From the NCBI GenBank assembly GCA_902560045.1, contig CACEKJ010000003.1, positions 1 through 64,000 of the forward strand: 64,000 bases of DNA, read 5' to 3'. Below the pieces are notes generated by a model. That model searched no databases. It saw only the letters and a program-made list of their open reading frames with translations, and was not told the DNA's origin. Source of the DNA: an uncultured Bacteroidota bacterium (lineage in GTDB: Bacteria; Bacteroidota; Bacteroidia; Flavobacteriales; Flavobacteriaceae). Positions within the stretch are counted from its first letter, which is position 1. Each line of letters opens with the position of its first letter. Positions 1 to 9,192 of this stretch are shown in pieces. The translations under genes were made by a program, and so were the position numbers.

Positions 1-1383
1 GATCAGCTCAATCCAAAAATGCTTTTAGCACATCAGAAATACATATATGGTGGTAAATATTATGATCAAAGTGATAAAATTGAAGAACTAAAAATAAAAC
101 TTAAAAGTCTAAATAATACAATAATTTTTTCATCTGATTTTACAAACTGGGATTTAAATAGTGATTATTGGATTGATTTTAATATGGAATCTGTAGATTT
201 TGATCATCCTATATGGGTTTTATTTTCGTCTGGTACAACTGGGAAACCAAAAGCCATTACACATCGAACAGGAGGAATACTAATTGAACAATACAAATCA
301 CTTTATCTACATCAAAATATTTGTGATGGAGATAGATTTTTTTGGAATACCACAACGGGTTGGATGATGTGGAACTATGCACTGGGTTCACTGTTATGTG
401 GGGCAAAGTTATGCTTGTACGATGGGGCTGCTAACTATCCCGATATTGGGGTACAATGGAGATTTGCTAAAGAAGCTCAAATAAATCATTTCGGTAATGG
501 ATCGCCACTGTTTATTGCAACCATGAAGCAAAATATAAAGGATGTAAACCAAATTGAATTATCCAAACTAAAGACAATTGGTGCGACAGGATCGCCTCTC
601 TCAGAAGATGCTTTTATATGGATACAAGACAAATTACCAAAAACCCAAATAATATCTCTTAGTGGGGGAACAGATGTTTGCTCTGCGTTTATTGGAGGAT
701 GTACAATGCTTCCTGTATATTCAGGATATTTACAATGTAATATGTTAGGGGCTGCAATTGAAGCTTGGGATGAAAATAAAAAACCTATTTTAAATCAAAC
801 AGGAGAGTTGGTAATTACACAACCATTGCCATCGATGCCGGTTTTTTTCTGGAATGATCCTAATTTTAAAAAATATCATAGTTCTTATTTTGAAAAAAAT
901 AAGGGGGTTTGGACTCATGGGGATTGGATCTATATAGATCCTAAAAAAGGCATCGTTATGCAAGGAAGGTCAGATGCAACACTAAATAGAAATGGAATAA
1001 GAATTGGAACCTCAGAAATATATAATGTTCTTGATCAATTTGATGAAATTAAAGACTCATTGATTATAGATTTAACAATTCAGAACAGTAGTAAACTAGT
1101 TTTATTTCTCACTACAATTGACCCTATTAATAATGAACTTAAGAAAAAAATAAAGAGCGTAATTAAATTAAAATGTTCTCCTAGACATATTCCAAATTTA
1201 ATATTTAGTGTTTCTGAAATTCCGTACACAATTAGTGGTAAAAAAATGGAAATACCAATCAAAAAAATAATGTCTGGAAAAGAAATAAAAGATACAATTT
1301 CAGAAGGAGCTATGAAGAACCCTGGTTGCTTAAATGAATATATAGATATTAAAAATCAATATCTAGAATCTCTTGATCGGTAG
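1..1383 (+). CDS. Acetoacetyl-CoA synthetase, C-terminal part (5' end outside window)
   Basis: ANL-superfamily ligase that joins acetoacetate (or a related short acid) to CoA using ATP. The frame is open through base 1, so the ORF-track ATG at 19 is internal; 460 residues of an enzyme usually near 650 aa are visible. The AMP-binding P-loop FSSGTTGKPKAI lies at visible residues 75-86, followed by the TTTGWMMWN block typical of acetoacetyl/acetyl-CoA synthetases, the hinge region GRSDATLNRNGIRIG and a C-terminal GKKMEIPIKK carrying the likely catalytic lysine. The 3' end overlaps the convergent PBP1A gene by 35 bp. The subfamily call (acetoacetyl rather than acetyl) rests on the overall motif pattern. 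Confidence 0.88.
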   Translation, partial: DQLNPKMLLAHQKYIYGGKYYDQSDKIEELKIKLKSLNNTIIFSSDFTNWDLNSDYWIDFNMESVDFDHPIWVLFSSGTTGKPKAITHRTGGILIEQYKSLYLHQNICDGDRFFWNTTTGWMMWNYALGSLLCGAKLCLYDGAANYPDIGVQWRFAKEAQINHFGNGSPLFIATMKQNIKDVNQIELSKLKTIGATGSPLSEDAFIWIQDKLPKTQIISLSGGTDVCSAFIGGCTMLPVYSGYLQCNMLGAAIEAWDENKKPILNQTGELVITQPLPSMPVFFWNDPNFKKYHSSYFEKNKGVWTHGDWIYIDPKKGIVMQGRSDATLNRNGIRIGTSEIYNVLDQFDEIKDSLIIDLTIQNSSKLVLFLTTIDPINNELKKKIKSVIKLKCSPRHIPNLIFSVSEIPYTISGKKMEIPIKKIMSGKEIKDTISEGAMKNPGCLNEYIDIKNQYLESLDR

Positions 1384-3664
1384 TTTTTCCAGATCCAATA
1401 CTGTCAATTACAAACTTGTTACAATCCAATTCTATTGTTAATTTTTTGGGTCTATCAAACGCCTCATTAGAAATCATTAAAGTTGAATCTTGATAAACAC
1501 TTTTCATATATACTCCCCATATGGGTAGAGCCATTGACGCCCCTTGGCCATATGCAATATCTTCAAAATGAATTGCTCTATCCTCTGCCCCAACCCATAC
1601 ACCTGTAACCAAATTTGGAACCATCCCAATAAACCAACCGTCACTTTGATTTTGGGTTGTACCTGTTTTTCCTGCAATTGGATTTGTAAACTCATATGGA
1701 TAACCGGTAACAATATTTTGATACGCCCTATTGTATTCGTCCGCTCCCGTGGTTCTAAGTCTAGTTCCGGAACCAGCCATTGTTACACCCTCTAATAAAT
1801 TTACAGTAACATATGCAGCCTCTTCACTTAAAACATCTTTTGTTACAGGCTGATGTTCGAATAATGTAGTTCCATTTTTATCCTCTATTTTTTCAACGAA
1901 AACTGGTTGTGTATAAACGCCTTTGTTCGCAAAAGTAGAATATGCTGCCACCATTTCGTAAACACTTAAATCGGGTGTGCCTAAGGCAATTGAAGGTACA
2001 GGTAAAATTCTTTGTTCTATGCCTAAATCTTTGGCTAATTTTACAACAGTTTGGGGACCAATTCTATCCATTAATCTTGCTGTGACAGTGTTAACAGAAT
2101 TTGCTAATGCATTTTTCAATGTCCTTGTTCTTCCGTACTTATCTCCAGAATTTTTTGGACACCACTGCTCAATATTTCCAAACTTATTTTTTTCAATGCA
2201 GAACTGACTGTCTGGAAATGTATCACAAGGAGATAATTTAAGCTGATCGATTGCAGCTGCGTAAACAAAAGGCTTGAAAGTAGATCCAATTTGTCGCTTT
2301 CCCTTTTTTACCATGTCATATTGAAAGTGTCTATAATTCATTCCTCCAACCCATGCCTTAATATGGCCATTGGTTGGGTCCATAGACATCATTCCAGGTC
2401 TAAAAAAGGACTTGTAATATTTCATGGAATCGAGAGGAGTCATAATTGTATCTATGTCTCCGCCCCAAGAAAAAATTGTCATATCAATAGGTTCAAAAAA
2501 GGAGTTCTCAATTTCCTCATTATCTTTTTTAAGATCATATTTCATTTTTCTCCATCTTTCAGACCTTCTCATTGAAATTCTAAGTAACGTATCAACTGCG
2601 CCAGAAGTTAATTCCCTAAATGGAGCTATTGAATCGTCAAGAGTTTTATTTTGTTCAAAAAATTCTTTTTGCAATCTTGGCATATGTTGCTCTACAGCAA
2701 GTTCTGCCATTTGTTGCATGGTGTAGTTAATGGTTGTATATATTTTTAAACCATCAGTATTAAGATTATATTTTGATCCGTCAGGCTTTCGATTATTTTG
2801 ATCATTAATCCACTTTTTCATATGAGACCTTAAAAATTCTCTAAAATATGTAGCTAAACCCTCCCTGTGAGATTCAGGTGTATAATTCAAGTTTAATGGT
2901 TCTAGTCTGAGTGAGTCAACTAAGTTTTTTTCTAAATACTGATATTTACTCATCTGACTTAGAACAACATTTCTTCTGTTTTTAACTCCGATTGGATTTC
3001 TATGAGGTCTGGGATTATATAGAGAAGAGTTTTTTAACATTCCGACTAAAATTGCTGATTCATTTATATCTAAATCAATAGGTTCTTTCCCAAAATATAT
3101 CCTAGCAGCACTTCGAATACCGTCGCCGTTATTACCAAAGTCATATAGGTTTAAATACTGTGTAATTATTTCATCCTTTGTATAATTCCTTTCAAGTCTT
3201 ACAGCAATTATGTATTCTTTAAATTTTTGTGTGAGCCTTTCTATTATATCTTTTGAACCTTCACCCGTAAAAAGTAATTTAGCCAATTGTTGAGTAATGG
3301 TACTTCCCCCTCCATCTTTTCCAAACTTTAAAGCAGCGCCAAAAGTTCTTTTAAAATCAATTCCGCTGTGAGAATAAAATCTAATATCTTCAGTAGCTAT
3401 TAATGCATCAACCAAATGAGTTGGGAGTTCGTCAAAAGTTACTGGGGTTCTGTTGTCATTAAAATAATATTTAGCTAATGTCTTTCCGTCAGATGTAAAA
3501 ATTTCACTTGCTAAATTTGTTTTGGGATTTTCTAGAACCTCAAGATCTGGCATATCTCCAAAACCACCAGTTGAAGCGTAATAAAAAAGAAATGTTATTA
3601 TAGATATTGGGGTTAAAAAAATTAACCACATAAAAAAAGAATACCACTTATAATTATTATTCAC
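1349..3664 (-). CDS. mrcA: Class A penicillin-binding protein 1A (transglycosylase/transpeptidase)
   Basis: Bifunctional peptidoglycan synthase, 771 aa, anchored by an N-terminal membrane helix at about residues 10-30. The GT51 glycosyltransferase domain follows (EDIRFYSHSGIDF and GGGSTITQQLAKLL motifs, roughly residues 55-230). The transpeptidase domain has the SxxK motif in GSTFKPFVY near residue 460, an SVN triad motif and KTGTT near residue 664. The start codon is GTG. It is the last gene of a minus-strand group with gldH, ricT-like and trhO, 2 bp after gldH. The C-terminal 35 bp overlap the acetoacetyl-CoA synthetase gene in the opposite direction. Confidence 0.95.
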   Translation of the reverse strand: MNNNYKWYSFFMWLIFLTPISIITFLFYYASTGGFGDMPDLEVLENPKTNLASEIFTSDGKTLAKYYFNDNRTPVTFDELPTHLVDALIATEDIRFYSHSGIDFKRTFGAALKFGKDGGGSTITQQLAKLLFTGEGSKDIIERLTQKFKEYIIAVRLERNYTKDEIITQYLNLYDFGNNGDGIRSAARIYFGKEPIDLDINESAILVGMLKNSSLYNPRPHRNPIGVKNRRNVVLSQMSKYQYLEKNLVDSLRLEPLNLNYTPESHREGLATYFREFLRSHMKKWINDQNNRKPDGSKYNLNTDGLKIYTTINYTMQQMAELAVEQHMPRLQKEFFEQNKTLDDSIAPFRELTSGAVDTLLRISMRRSERWRKMKYDLKKDNEEIENSFFEPIDMTIFSWGGDIDTIMTPLDSMKYYKSFFRPGMMSMDPTNGHIKAWVGGMNYRHFQYDMVKKGKRQIGSTFKPFVYAAAIDQLKLSPCDTFPDSQFCIEKNKFGNIEQWCPKNSGDKYGRTRTLKNALANSVNTVTARLMDRIGPQTVVKLAKDLGIEQRILPVPSIALGTPDLSVYEMVAAYSTFANKGVYTQPVFVEKIEDKNGTTLFEHQPVTKDVLSEEAAYVTVNLLEGVTMAGSGTRLRTTGADEYNRAYQNIVTGYPYEFTNPIAGKTGTTQNQSDGWFIGMVPNLVTGVWVGAEDRAIHFEDIAYGQGASMALPIWGVYMKSVYQDSTLMISNEAFDRPKKLTIELDCNKFVIDSIGSGKTTDQEILDIDF

Positions 3665-3666
3665 CT

Positions 3667-4140
3667 CTAATTAATTTTTTCAATTTTATAACCCACATCA
3701 ATTACACCATCCAAATTTTCTAACCCTGAAACTTTATTTATTATTCTCATAGCATGTTCTATAGACACTGAATATTTTTTATTTTTTTCAAGTTTATAAT
3801 TTTCCTTGTGAATTAAACTGTTTTCAATAATATTAACTCTTTTTTTTCCTAAAAATTTACCAGATTTGTCAGCGAGTTTAAAATTTAATGTGTCCTTTGA
3901 TAAAATATTTAAACTGTCCTTCAATGTAGTAATTAAAAAAATATTACTAAACTGATATTCTTCATTAGTCCGTAAGTTAATGTAAGTATTGTATTTATTT
4001 GTGCTGGTTAATTCAAAAACAAAACTCTGAATTGAATCCCTATGCCAAACATTATCTATAGAATTATAGTCCAAGAATTCTATTTTTGATTCACATGAAA
4101 AATTTAAAAAAACCAATAATAACAATATTTTAAATCGCAT
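3667..4140 (-). CDS. gldH: Gliding motility lipoprotein GldH
   Basis: Outer-membrane-associated lipoprotein of the Bacteroidota gliding/type IX secretion apparatus. An N-terminal hydrophobic segment (MRFKILLLLVFLNFSCES) ends at a cysteine with an imperfect lipobox. Family-like features are the early W, the YNTYINLRTNEEYQFSNIFL block and the terminal DGVIDVGYKIEK. I chose the ATG at 4140 rather than the track start at 4164, because the signal peptide begins there and it leaves an 11-bp overlap with the upstream ricT-like gene. The protein is 157 aa. Its place next to PBP1A and a PSP1 protein matches the usual flavobacterial neighbourhood. Confidence 0.85.
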   Translation of the reverse strand: MRFKILLLLVFLNFSCESKIEFLDYNSIDNVWHRDSIQSFVFELTSTNKYNTYINLRTNEEYQFSNIFLITTLKDSLNILSKDTLNFKLADKSGKFLGKKRVNIIENSLIHKENYKLEKNKKYSVSIEHAMRIINKVSGLENLDGVIDVGYKIEKIN

Positions 4141-5221
4141 ATTTTCTTTTTTTCTTTTTATCAAATCTTGTTATGCTGTCTTCAGAAGTGAGTTTTTTCA
4201 CTTCTTCTTTATGAATCGAAAAGTCTTCAAGAGATGAAACCTCTTTCCCAGATTTATTTATTTCAATCATTTTGTTTAGGGATTTTAAATCAATCTCATG
4301 CCAATCCATGAAATTGTTTTTATAAGAATACCATACAATCTTTTTGAATATATCGGTCTTTTGTAATATGGCGATCCCTTTTGTGGTTTTAATCTTTATA
4401 TCTTTTTTTGGAAAATCTTTTAAAGCGTCTAAGTACGTGTCAAGTTCATAGTTTAAACAACATTTTAATTTTCCACACTGACCAGCTAATTTTTGTGGGT
4501 TGATTGAAAGTTTTTGGTAGCGTGCTGCTGAGGTATTTACTTTCCTAAAATCATTTAACCAAGTTGAGCAACAAAGTTCTCTTCCACAAGAACCTATGCC
4601 GCCTAGTCTGGACGCTTCTTGTCTCAAACCAACTTGTTTCATTTCAATTCTGGTTTTAAATTCTGTAGCATATTTTTTAATAAGTTCTCTAAAATCAACC
4701 CTTTGATCAGCGGTGTAATAAAAAATTACTTTAGATCCATCTGCCTGAAATTCAACATCTGAAATTTTCATTTTTAAACCAAGATCTATTGCAATTATTC
4801 TAGCCCTCACCTGAATTTCTGACTCTTTTCTCATCAATTCCTGCCATTTAGAAATCTCCTTTTCATTTGGAAATCTTTTTAAAGAAAAGAGTTCATCATC
4901 AATATTTATTCCTTTCTTTTTTAGTTGAATTCTTACCAATTCACCAGTCAAAGTAACCGCGCCAATATCATAACCTTTTTCAGATTCCGTCATTATGGTA
5001 TCACCTATTGAAACATTAAGTTCATTATTTCTATAATATCCCTTTCTTCCATTTTTAAATCTAACCTCTACAATTTTAAAAGGGTTAATCTTAGAATTTG
5101 AAATATCAGAAAGCCAATCAAACACTGTAAAAGTTCCGCAACTTCCACTTGAACAATTTCCGTTATTATTACAACCCCGAGGCAGTCCAGAACTGCCACT
5201 TTTACAACTGTTACAGCTCAT
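4130..5221 (-). CDS. ricT: PSP1-domain protein, RicT/YaaT family
   Basis: 363-aa cytoplasmic protein with a cysteine-rich head (MSCNSCKSG...) and a PSP1 domain containing the conserved cysteine clusters SCGRELCCSTW and QCGKLKCCLNYE. In Bacillus the RicAFT complex bearing such cysteines binds iron-sulfur clusters and affects RNA processing; the role in Bacteroidota is not established. Both ends overlap neighbours (11 bp with gldH, 11 bp with trhO), indicating translational coupling. The basic C-terminus (KKKKRKYAI) may contact nucleic acid, which is inference. Confidence 0.85.
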   Translation of the reverse strand: MSCNSCKSGSSGLPRGCNNNGNCSSGSCGTFTVFDWLSDISNSKINPFKIVEVRFKNGRKGYYRNNELNVSIGDTIMTESEKGYDIGAVTLTGELVRIQLKKKGINIDDELFSLKRFPNEKEISKWQELMRKESEIQVRARIIAIDLGLKMKISDVEFQADGSKVIFYYTADQRVDFRELIKKYATEFKTRIEMKQVGLRQEASRLGGIGSCGRELCCSTWLNDFRKVNTSAARYQKLSINPQKLAGQCGKLKCCLNYELDTYLDALKDFPKKDIKIKTTKGIAILQKTDIFKKIVWYSYKNNFMDWHEIDLKSLNKMIEINKSGKEVSSLEDFSIHKEEVKKLTSEDSITRFDKKKKRKYAI

Positions 5222-6254
5222 TTTTGTTAAAAGTTGTTATGTTATTTGTTCTACCTTTTTTAAAAATATCATTACTATTTTTTTGGCCTTTTCTTAATTC
5301 CTTTTGTAATAAATACGGCATCTGAGTAATTTCAAGACACTTATTAGAACAACAGTTTTTCATCTTCTTTTTACATTCATCACATTGGATAAACAGTAGA
5401 TGGCAAGCATCGTTTGCACAATTGGTATGAACGTCAAAAGGCGCCCCACACTGATGACACTGTGCGATAATTTCTTCACTAATTTTTTCTACTCGTCTGT
5501 TGTCAAAAACAAAATTTTTTCCGACAAAATTATTTTTTAGTTCTTGTTCTTTAACCTGCCTTGCATATTCAATTATTCCACCTTCAAGTTGATATACGTT
5601 CTTAAATCCTTTATGTTTAAAATAGGCACTTGCTTTTTCGCATCTGATACCCCCAGTACAATACATAAGTAGATTTTTATCTTCTTTATTATCTTTGAGT
5701 TTATTTTCTATTACATCTAATGAGTCCCGGAATGTGTCAACATCAGGACATATTGCATTTTTAAAATGTCCAATTTCACTTTCATAGTGGTTCCTCATAT
5801 CTAATACAATTGAATCTTTATCACTCATTAAATTATTAAACTCCTTAGCATTTAAATGAATTCCTTTTTTAGTAACGTCAAAATTTTTGTCATTTAAACC
5901 ATCTGCTAATATTTTATTTCTGACTTTTATTTTAAGTTTTAAAAATGATTTTGTTTCATGTTTCAAAGCAATATTTAATCTTACATTTTTTAAAAATGAA
6001 ACCGAGTTAAGATGTTTGGTGAACTTATCAATATTTATTTCGGGTAACGATAATTGTGCATTGATGCCTTCTTTTGCGATATATATTCTACCTAAAACAT
6101 CTATACTATTCCAAAAAATAAATAATGAATCTCTAAATTTTTTTGGATCAATAATATGTGCATATTGATAAAATGAAAGAGTAATTCTCTTAAGTTTTGA
6201 AGTCTCTAAAATCTTAGATCTTTCGTCCGCACTTAATTTATTGTACAGTTGCAT
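5211..6254 (-). CDS. trhO: tRNA uridine(34) hydroxylase TrhO (YceA-type rhodanese)
   Basis: 347-aa protein with an N-terminal acylphosphatase-like domain, a central rhodanese domain with the active-site loop CTGGIRCEKAS, and a C-terminal cysteine-rich zinc-binding-like segment (CHQCGAPFDVHTNC and further CxxC pairs). This is the architecture of TrhO, which hydroxylates U34 of some tRNAs using molecular oxygen. First gene of the trhO-ricT-gldH-mrcA group; a Bacteroidota promoter element lies 24 bp upstream. Confidence 0.9.
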   Translation of the reverse strand: MQLYNKLSADERSKILETSKLKRITLSFYQYAHIIDPKKFRDSLFIFWNSIDVLGRIYIAKEGINAQLSLPEINIDKFTKHLNSVSFLKNVRLNIALKHETKSFLKLKIKVRNKILADGLNDKNFDVTKKGIHLNAKEFNNLMSDKDSIVLDMRNHYESEIGHFKNAICPDVDTFRDSLDVIENKLKDNKEDKNLLMYCTGGIRCEKASAYFKHKGFKNVYQLEGGIIEYARQVKEQELKNNFVGKNFVFDNRRVEKISEEIIAQCHQCGAPFDVHTNCANDACHLLFIQCDECKKKMKNCCSNKCLEITQMPYLLQKELRKGQKNSNDIFKKGRTNNITTFNKNEL

Positions 6255-6278
6255 GCTATACTAATTTGGATTTAATAA

Positions 6279-6286
6279 CAAAAGTA
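6279..6286 (-). promoter_or_regulatory. Candidate -7 promoter element for trhO operon
   Basis: Minus strand reads TACTTTTG, a match to the Bacteroidota -7 consensus TAnnTTTG, 24 nt before the trhO ATG in the divergent trhO/recA spacer. No exact TTTG -33 box was identified. Confidence 0.45.
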
Positions 6287-6367
6287 GATAAAAAAGATAA
6301 AAATCATCCTTTTGTAAATTGTATTGTGTAAAAAGATATCCTAAATTAGTAATGAAATATAAATATT

Positions 6368-7360
6368 ATGGCCAACGCAAAAGCAGACAAATTAAAAGCA
6401 CTTAAACTAACTTTAGATAAGTTAGACAAAACATACGGAAAAGGAACAGTAATGAAGATGGGTGATTCTCCTGATGAATCTGTAGAGTCTATATCTTCTG
6501 GATCTTTAGGTTTAGATATTGCGTTAGGGGTTGGTGGTTATCCCAAGGGAAGAGTAATTGAAATTTACGGTCCAGAATCATCTGGAAAAACAACCTTGAC
6601 TCTACATGCTATTGCTGAATGTCAAAAAAAAGGAGGCATTGCCGCATTCATTGATGCAGAACATGCATTTGATAGATTTTACGCTGAAAAATTAGGTATT
6701 GATATTGAAAATCTGATAATATCTCAGCCTGATCATGGTGAACAAGCTTTAGAAATTGCAGATAATCTAATTCGATCTGGGGCTATAGATATGGTTGTTA
6801 TAGATTCTGTTGCTGCGCTAACTCCAAAGAGTGAAATTGAAGGAGAAATGGGTGATTCAAAAATGGGGTTACACGCAAGGCTAATGTCTCAGGCATTGAG
6901 AAAACTTACGGGATCAATTAGCAAAACCAATTGTACAGTAATGTTTATCAATCAATTGCGTGAAAAGATAGGTATCATGTTTGGCAACCCAGAAACTACA
7001 ACTGGAGGTAATGCTTTAAAATTTTACGCTTCAATTAGACTGGATATTAGAAGGTCAACTCAGATCAAAAACAGTGATGGTGTGGTAATGGGTAATAAAA
7101 CAAGAGTCAAAATTGTAAAAAATAAAGTTGCTCCACCTTTTAAATTAGCTGAGTTTGATATTATGTATGGTGAAGGAATTTCAAAAGTTGGTGAAATTAT
7201 TGATCATGCAGTAGAAGCGGAAATTATAAATAAAAGTGGATCATGGTTTAGTTATGAAGGAACTAAATTAGGTCAGGGAAGAGATTCAGTGAAAAATTTA
7301 CTTAAAGATAATCCTGAATTGATGGAAACTTTAGAAACCAAGCTTAAAGAAGTACTTTAG
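6368..7360 (+). CDS. recA: Recombinase A
   Basis: 330-aa RecA, which forms the ATP-dependent filament for homologous recombination and induces LexA-type cleavage where present. Walker [10 protein letters not shown] is at residues 68-76, and the hallmark segments [30 protein letters not shown] and [10 protein letters not shown] are intact. Slightly shorter than E. coli RecA because the acidic C-terminal tail is reduced. No exact TAnnTTTG element is seen upstream; TCCTTTTG near 6310 differs at one position. Its stop shares TTAG with the stop of convergent plsC (4-bp overlap). Confidence 0.98.
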   Translation: MANAKADKLKALKLTLDKLDKTYGKGTVMKMGDSPDESVESISSGSLGLDIALGVGGYPKGRVIEIYGPESSGKTTLTLHAIAECQKKGGIAAFIDAEHAFDRFYAEKLGIDIENLIISQPDHGEQALEIADNLIRSGAIDMVVIDSVAALTPKSEIEGEMGDSKMGLHARLMSQALRKLTGSISKTNCTVMFINQLREKIGIMFGNPETTTGGNALKFYASIRLDIRRSTQIKNSDGVVMGNKTRVKIVKNKVAPPFKLAEFDIMYGEGISKVGEIIDHAVEAEIINKSGSWFSYEGTKLGQGRDSVKNLLKDNPELMETLETKLKEVL

Positions 7361-8121
7361 GCTGATCTCAAGTCCTTTAAAATAATTTCTCTCACTTTTT
7401 CATTGAGTTCAACTCTGTCATCTTTAACCATTCCTTTTGTTTGAATAGGCTCGTGAGTATTTACCCTTAAGATTCCTGGAGAACCCTTTGAAGCTCCGAT
7501 TAATCCTCCATAGCTCCAAGGGAATCTTTTTTTATTGTCAAGAAAAGATAATGGAACCATTGGCACTTGATGCTCAATGGCCATTGTGAATGCGCCATGC
7601 TTGAAGGGGGCAAGTTCAACGTCTATGCCTGGAACAGTACCTTCAGGAAAAATTGCAATACTTATCCCTAATTTTAATTTTGTTTTGGTTTGCTCAAACA
7701 CACCCTTCTTACTTTCCTTGCTAGATCTATCAACTAATATCATCGTTTTTTTATACACAAAACCAAAAATTGGGATTTTCTCCAACTCTTTCTTTCCAAT
7801 AAATACTATAGGATTATTTCTTACTGTAGACACTAAAAGCATAACATCAATCATTGAAACATGATTGGCAACAAAAATATAAGGCTTATGTTTAGTTGTT
7901 TTTAGAGGCTTATTTTTTTTTGGAAACATTCCCATACCAAATAAAATTAGGTCTGACCAAAGGACACCTGCACCATAAAAAAACTTATAGGGAGCACCAC
8001 TTAATTGCATTAAAACAAAAGTTGGTAAAATAATTATTAGTGTAAAGACTAATACTAATATGTAAAACCATATATTGTAAATAGTCCAAAAAATATATTT
8101 AACTGCTATCACAAGTTTCAA
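7357..8121 (-). CDS. plsC: 1-acyl-sn-glycerol-3-phosphate acyltransferase
   Basis: Membrane acyltransferase that makes phosphatidic acid. An N-terminal hydrophobic stretch covers residues 4-40; the catalytic HxxxxD is NHVSMID (H87, D92) and the substrate motif FPEGT is at 158-162. The track start is TTG at 8121. However, a perfect -7 box (TAGTTTTG, 8119-8126) covers that TTG, so the GTG three codons in (8110-8112, giving 251 aa) may be the real, near-leaderless start. Confidence 0.92.
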   Translation of the reverse strand: MKLVIAVKYIFWTIYNIWFYILVLVFTLIIILPTFVLMQLSGAPYKFFYGAGVLWSDLILFGMGMFPKKNKPLKTTKHKPYIFVANHVSMIDVMLLVSTVRNNPIVFIGKKELEKIPIFGFVYKKTMILVDRSSKESKKGVFEQTKTKLKLGISIAIFPEGTVPGIDVELAPFKHGAFTMAIEHQVPMVPLSFLDNKKRFPWSYGGLIGASKGSPGILRVNTHEPIQTKGMVKDDRVELNEKVREIILKDLRSA

Positions 8122-8126
8122 AACTA
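8119..8126 (-). promoter_or_regulatory. Candidate -7 promoter element overlapping the annotated plsC start
   Basis: Minus strand TAGTTTTG fits TAnnTTTG. Its last three bases are the TTG start codon of the ORF-track plsC, so transcription would begin just ahead of the GTG at 8110-8112. Confidence 0.45.
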
Positions 8127-8150
8127 ATTAAATTATTTTAATAAAAATTT

Positions 8151-8158
8151 TAACTTTG
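8151..8158 (+). promoter_or_regulatory. Candidate -7 promoter element for trpS
   Basis: TAACTTTG, an exact TAnnTTTG match, ends only 4 nt before the trpS ATG at 8163. With a -7 centred element the transcript would start at or next to the A of ATG. Confidence 0.5.
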
Positions 8159-8162
8159 CTTT

Positions 8163-9143
8163 ATGGCCAAAAATTTGAAAAGAATTTTAACAGGAATCCA
8201 GAGTACTGGCGTTCCTCATATGGGAAATATTTTAGGTGCAATTTTACCTGCAATTAATTTTTCAAAACAAAAGGAAATCGAATCTTATTTATTTATTGCT
8301 GATTTTCATTCCTTGACACAAATAAAAGATTCAAAAACACTAAAGGAAAATACTCTATACACAGCGGCAGCCTGGTTAGCTTTTGGATTGGATCCAAAAA
8401 AAACAATTTTTTATCGTCAAAGTGATGTGCCTCAGGTAACTGAATTATCATGGTATTTAAGTTGTTTTTTTCCCTTTAGCAGACTAACTCTTGCACATAG
8501 TTTTAAAGACAAAAAAGATAGGTTAGAGGATGTGAACTCAGGGCTTTTTAATTATCCATTATTGATGGCTGCAGATATATTAATGTATGATGCACACGTA
8601 GTTCCTGTTGGAAAAGATCAATTACAACATATAGAAATCACGAGAAATGTTGCTAATAGATTTCATAATTTATTTGGTGAGACATTCGTTGTACCTGAGG
8701 GTCATGTACAAGAAGAGGTAAAACTAATCCCAGGAACCGACGGAGAAAAAATGAGCAAGAGTAAAAATAACATCATAGATATTTTTGCGTCTGAAAAAGC
8801 GTTAAAAAAACAAGTCCATTCAATTAAAACAAATTCAACGCCAATTGAAGAACCCAAGGATTGGAAAAAATGTAATTTATTTAATATTTACAAGCTCCTA
8901 GCCTCAAAGGAAGAAATTGAAAAAATGAAAACAAATTACAAAACTGGAGGTTATGGTTTCGGGCATGCAAAAAAAGAATTAATGGATTTAATACTTAAAA
9001 ATTTTAGTAAAGAAAGGGAAAGATTTAATTATTTTGTTTGTAATCCTGATGAAGTAGAACAAATATTACAAATTGGTGCAAAGAAAGCCAAAGTAACTGC
9101 CAATAGTGTGTTGGATAGAGTGCGTAAAAAATTGGGTTATTAA
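8163..9143 (+). CDS. trpS: Tryptophanyl-tRNA synthetase
   Basis: Class I aminoacyl-tRNA synthetase, 326 aa, charging tRNA-Trp. The HIGH-like motif appears as GVPHMGNILGA (about residues 16-26) and the KMSKS loop as GEKMSKSKNN near residue 195. Rossmann-fold segments FIADFHSLTQ and the PLLMAADILMYDAHVVPVGKDQLQHIE block are typical. Length matches the family. Very short leader after a perfect -7 element. Confidence 0.97.
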   Translation: MAKNLKRILTGIQSTGVPHMGNILGAILPAINFSKQKEIESYLFIADFHSLTQIKDSKTLKENTLYTAAAWLAFGLDPKKTIFYRQSDVPQVTELSWYLSCFFPFSRLTLAHSFKDKKDRLEDVNSGLFNYPLLMAADILMYDAHVVPVGKDQLQHIEITRNVANRFHNLFGETFVVPEGHVQEEVKLIPGTDGEKMSKSKNNIIDIFASEKALKKQVHSIKTNSTPIEEPKDWKKCNLFNIYKLLASKEEIEKMKTNYKTGGYGFGHAKKELMDLILKNFSKERERFNYFVCNPDEVEQILQIGAKKAKVTANSVLDRVRKKLGY

Positions 9144-9192
9144 AATAAATATTTGATATAATTTTATATCTTGAAGTATATTAGCGATACAC

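Noticed and set aside
9155-9170. GATATAA-TT-TTATATC hairpin as terminator of trpS
   Set aside because: Stem is almost all A/T with a two-base loop and no following T run; too weak to call.
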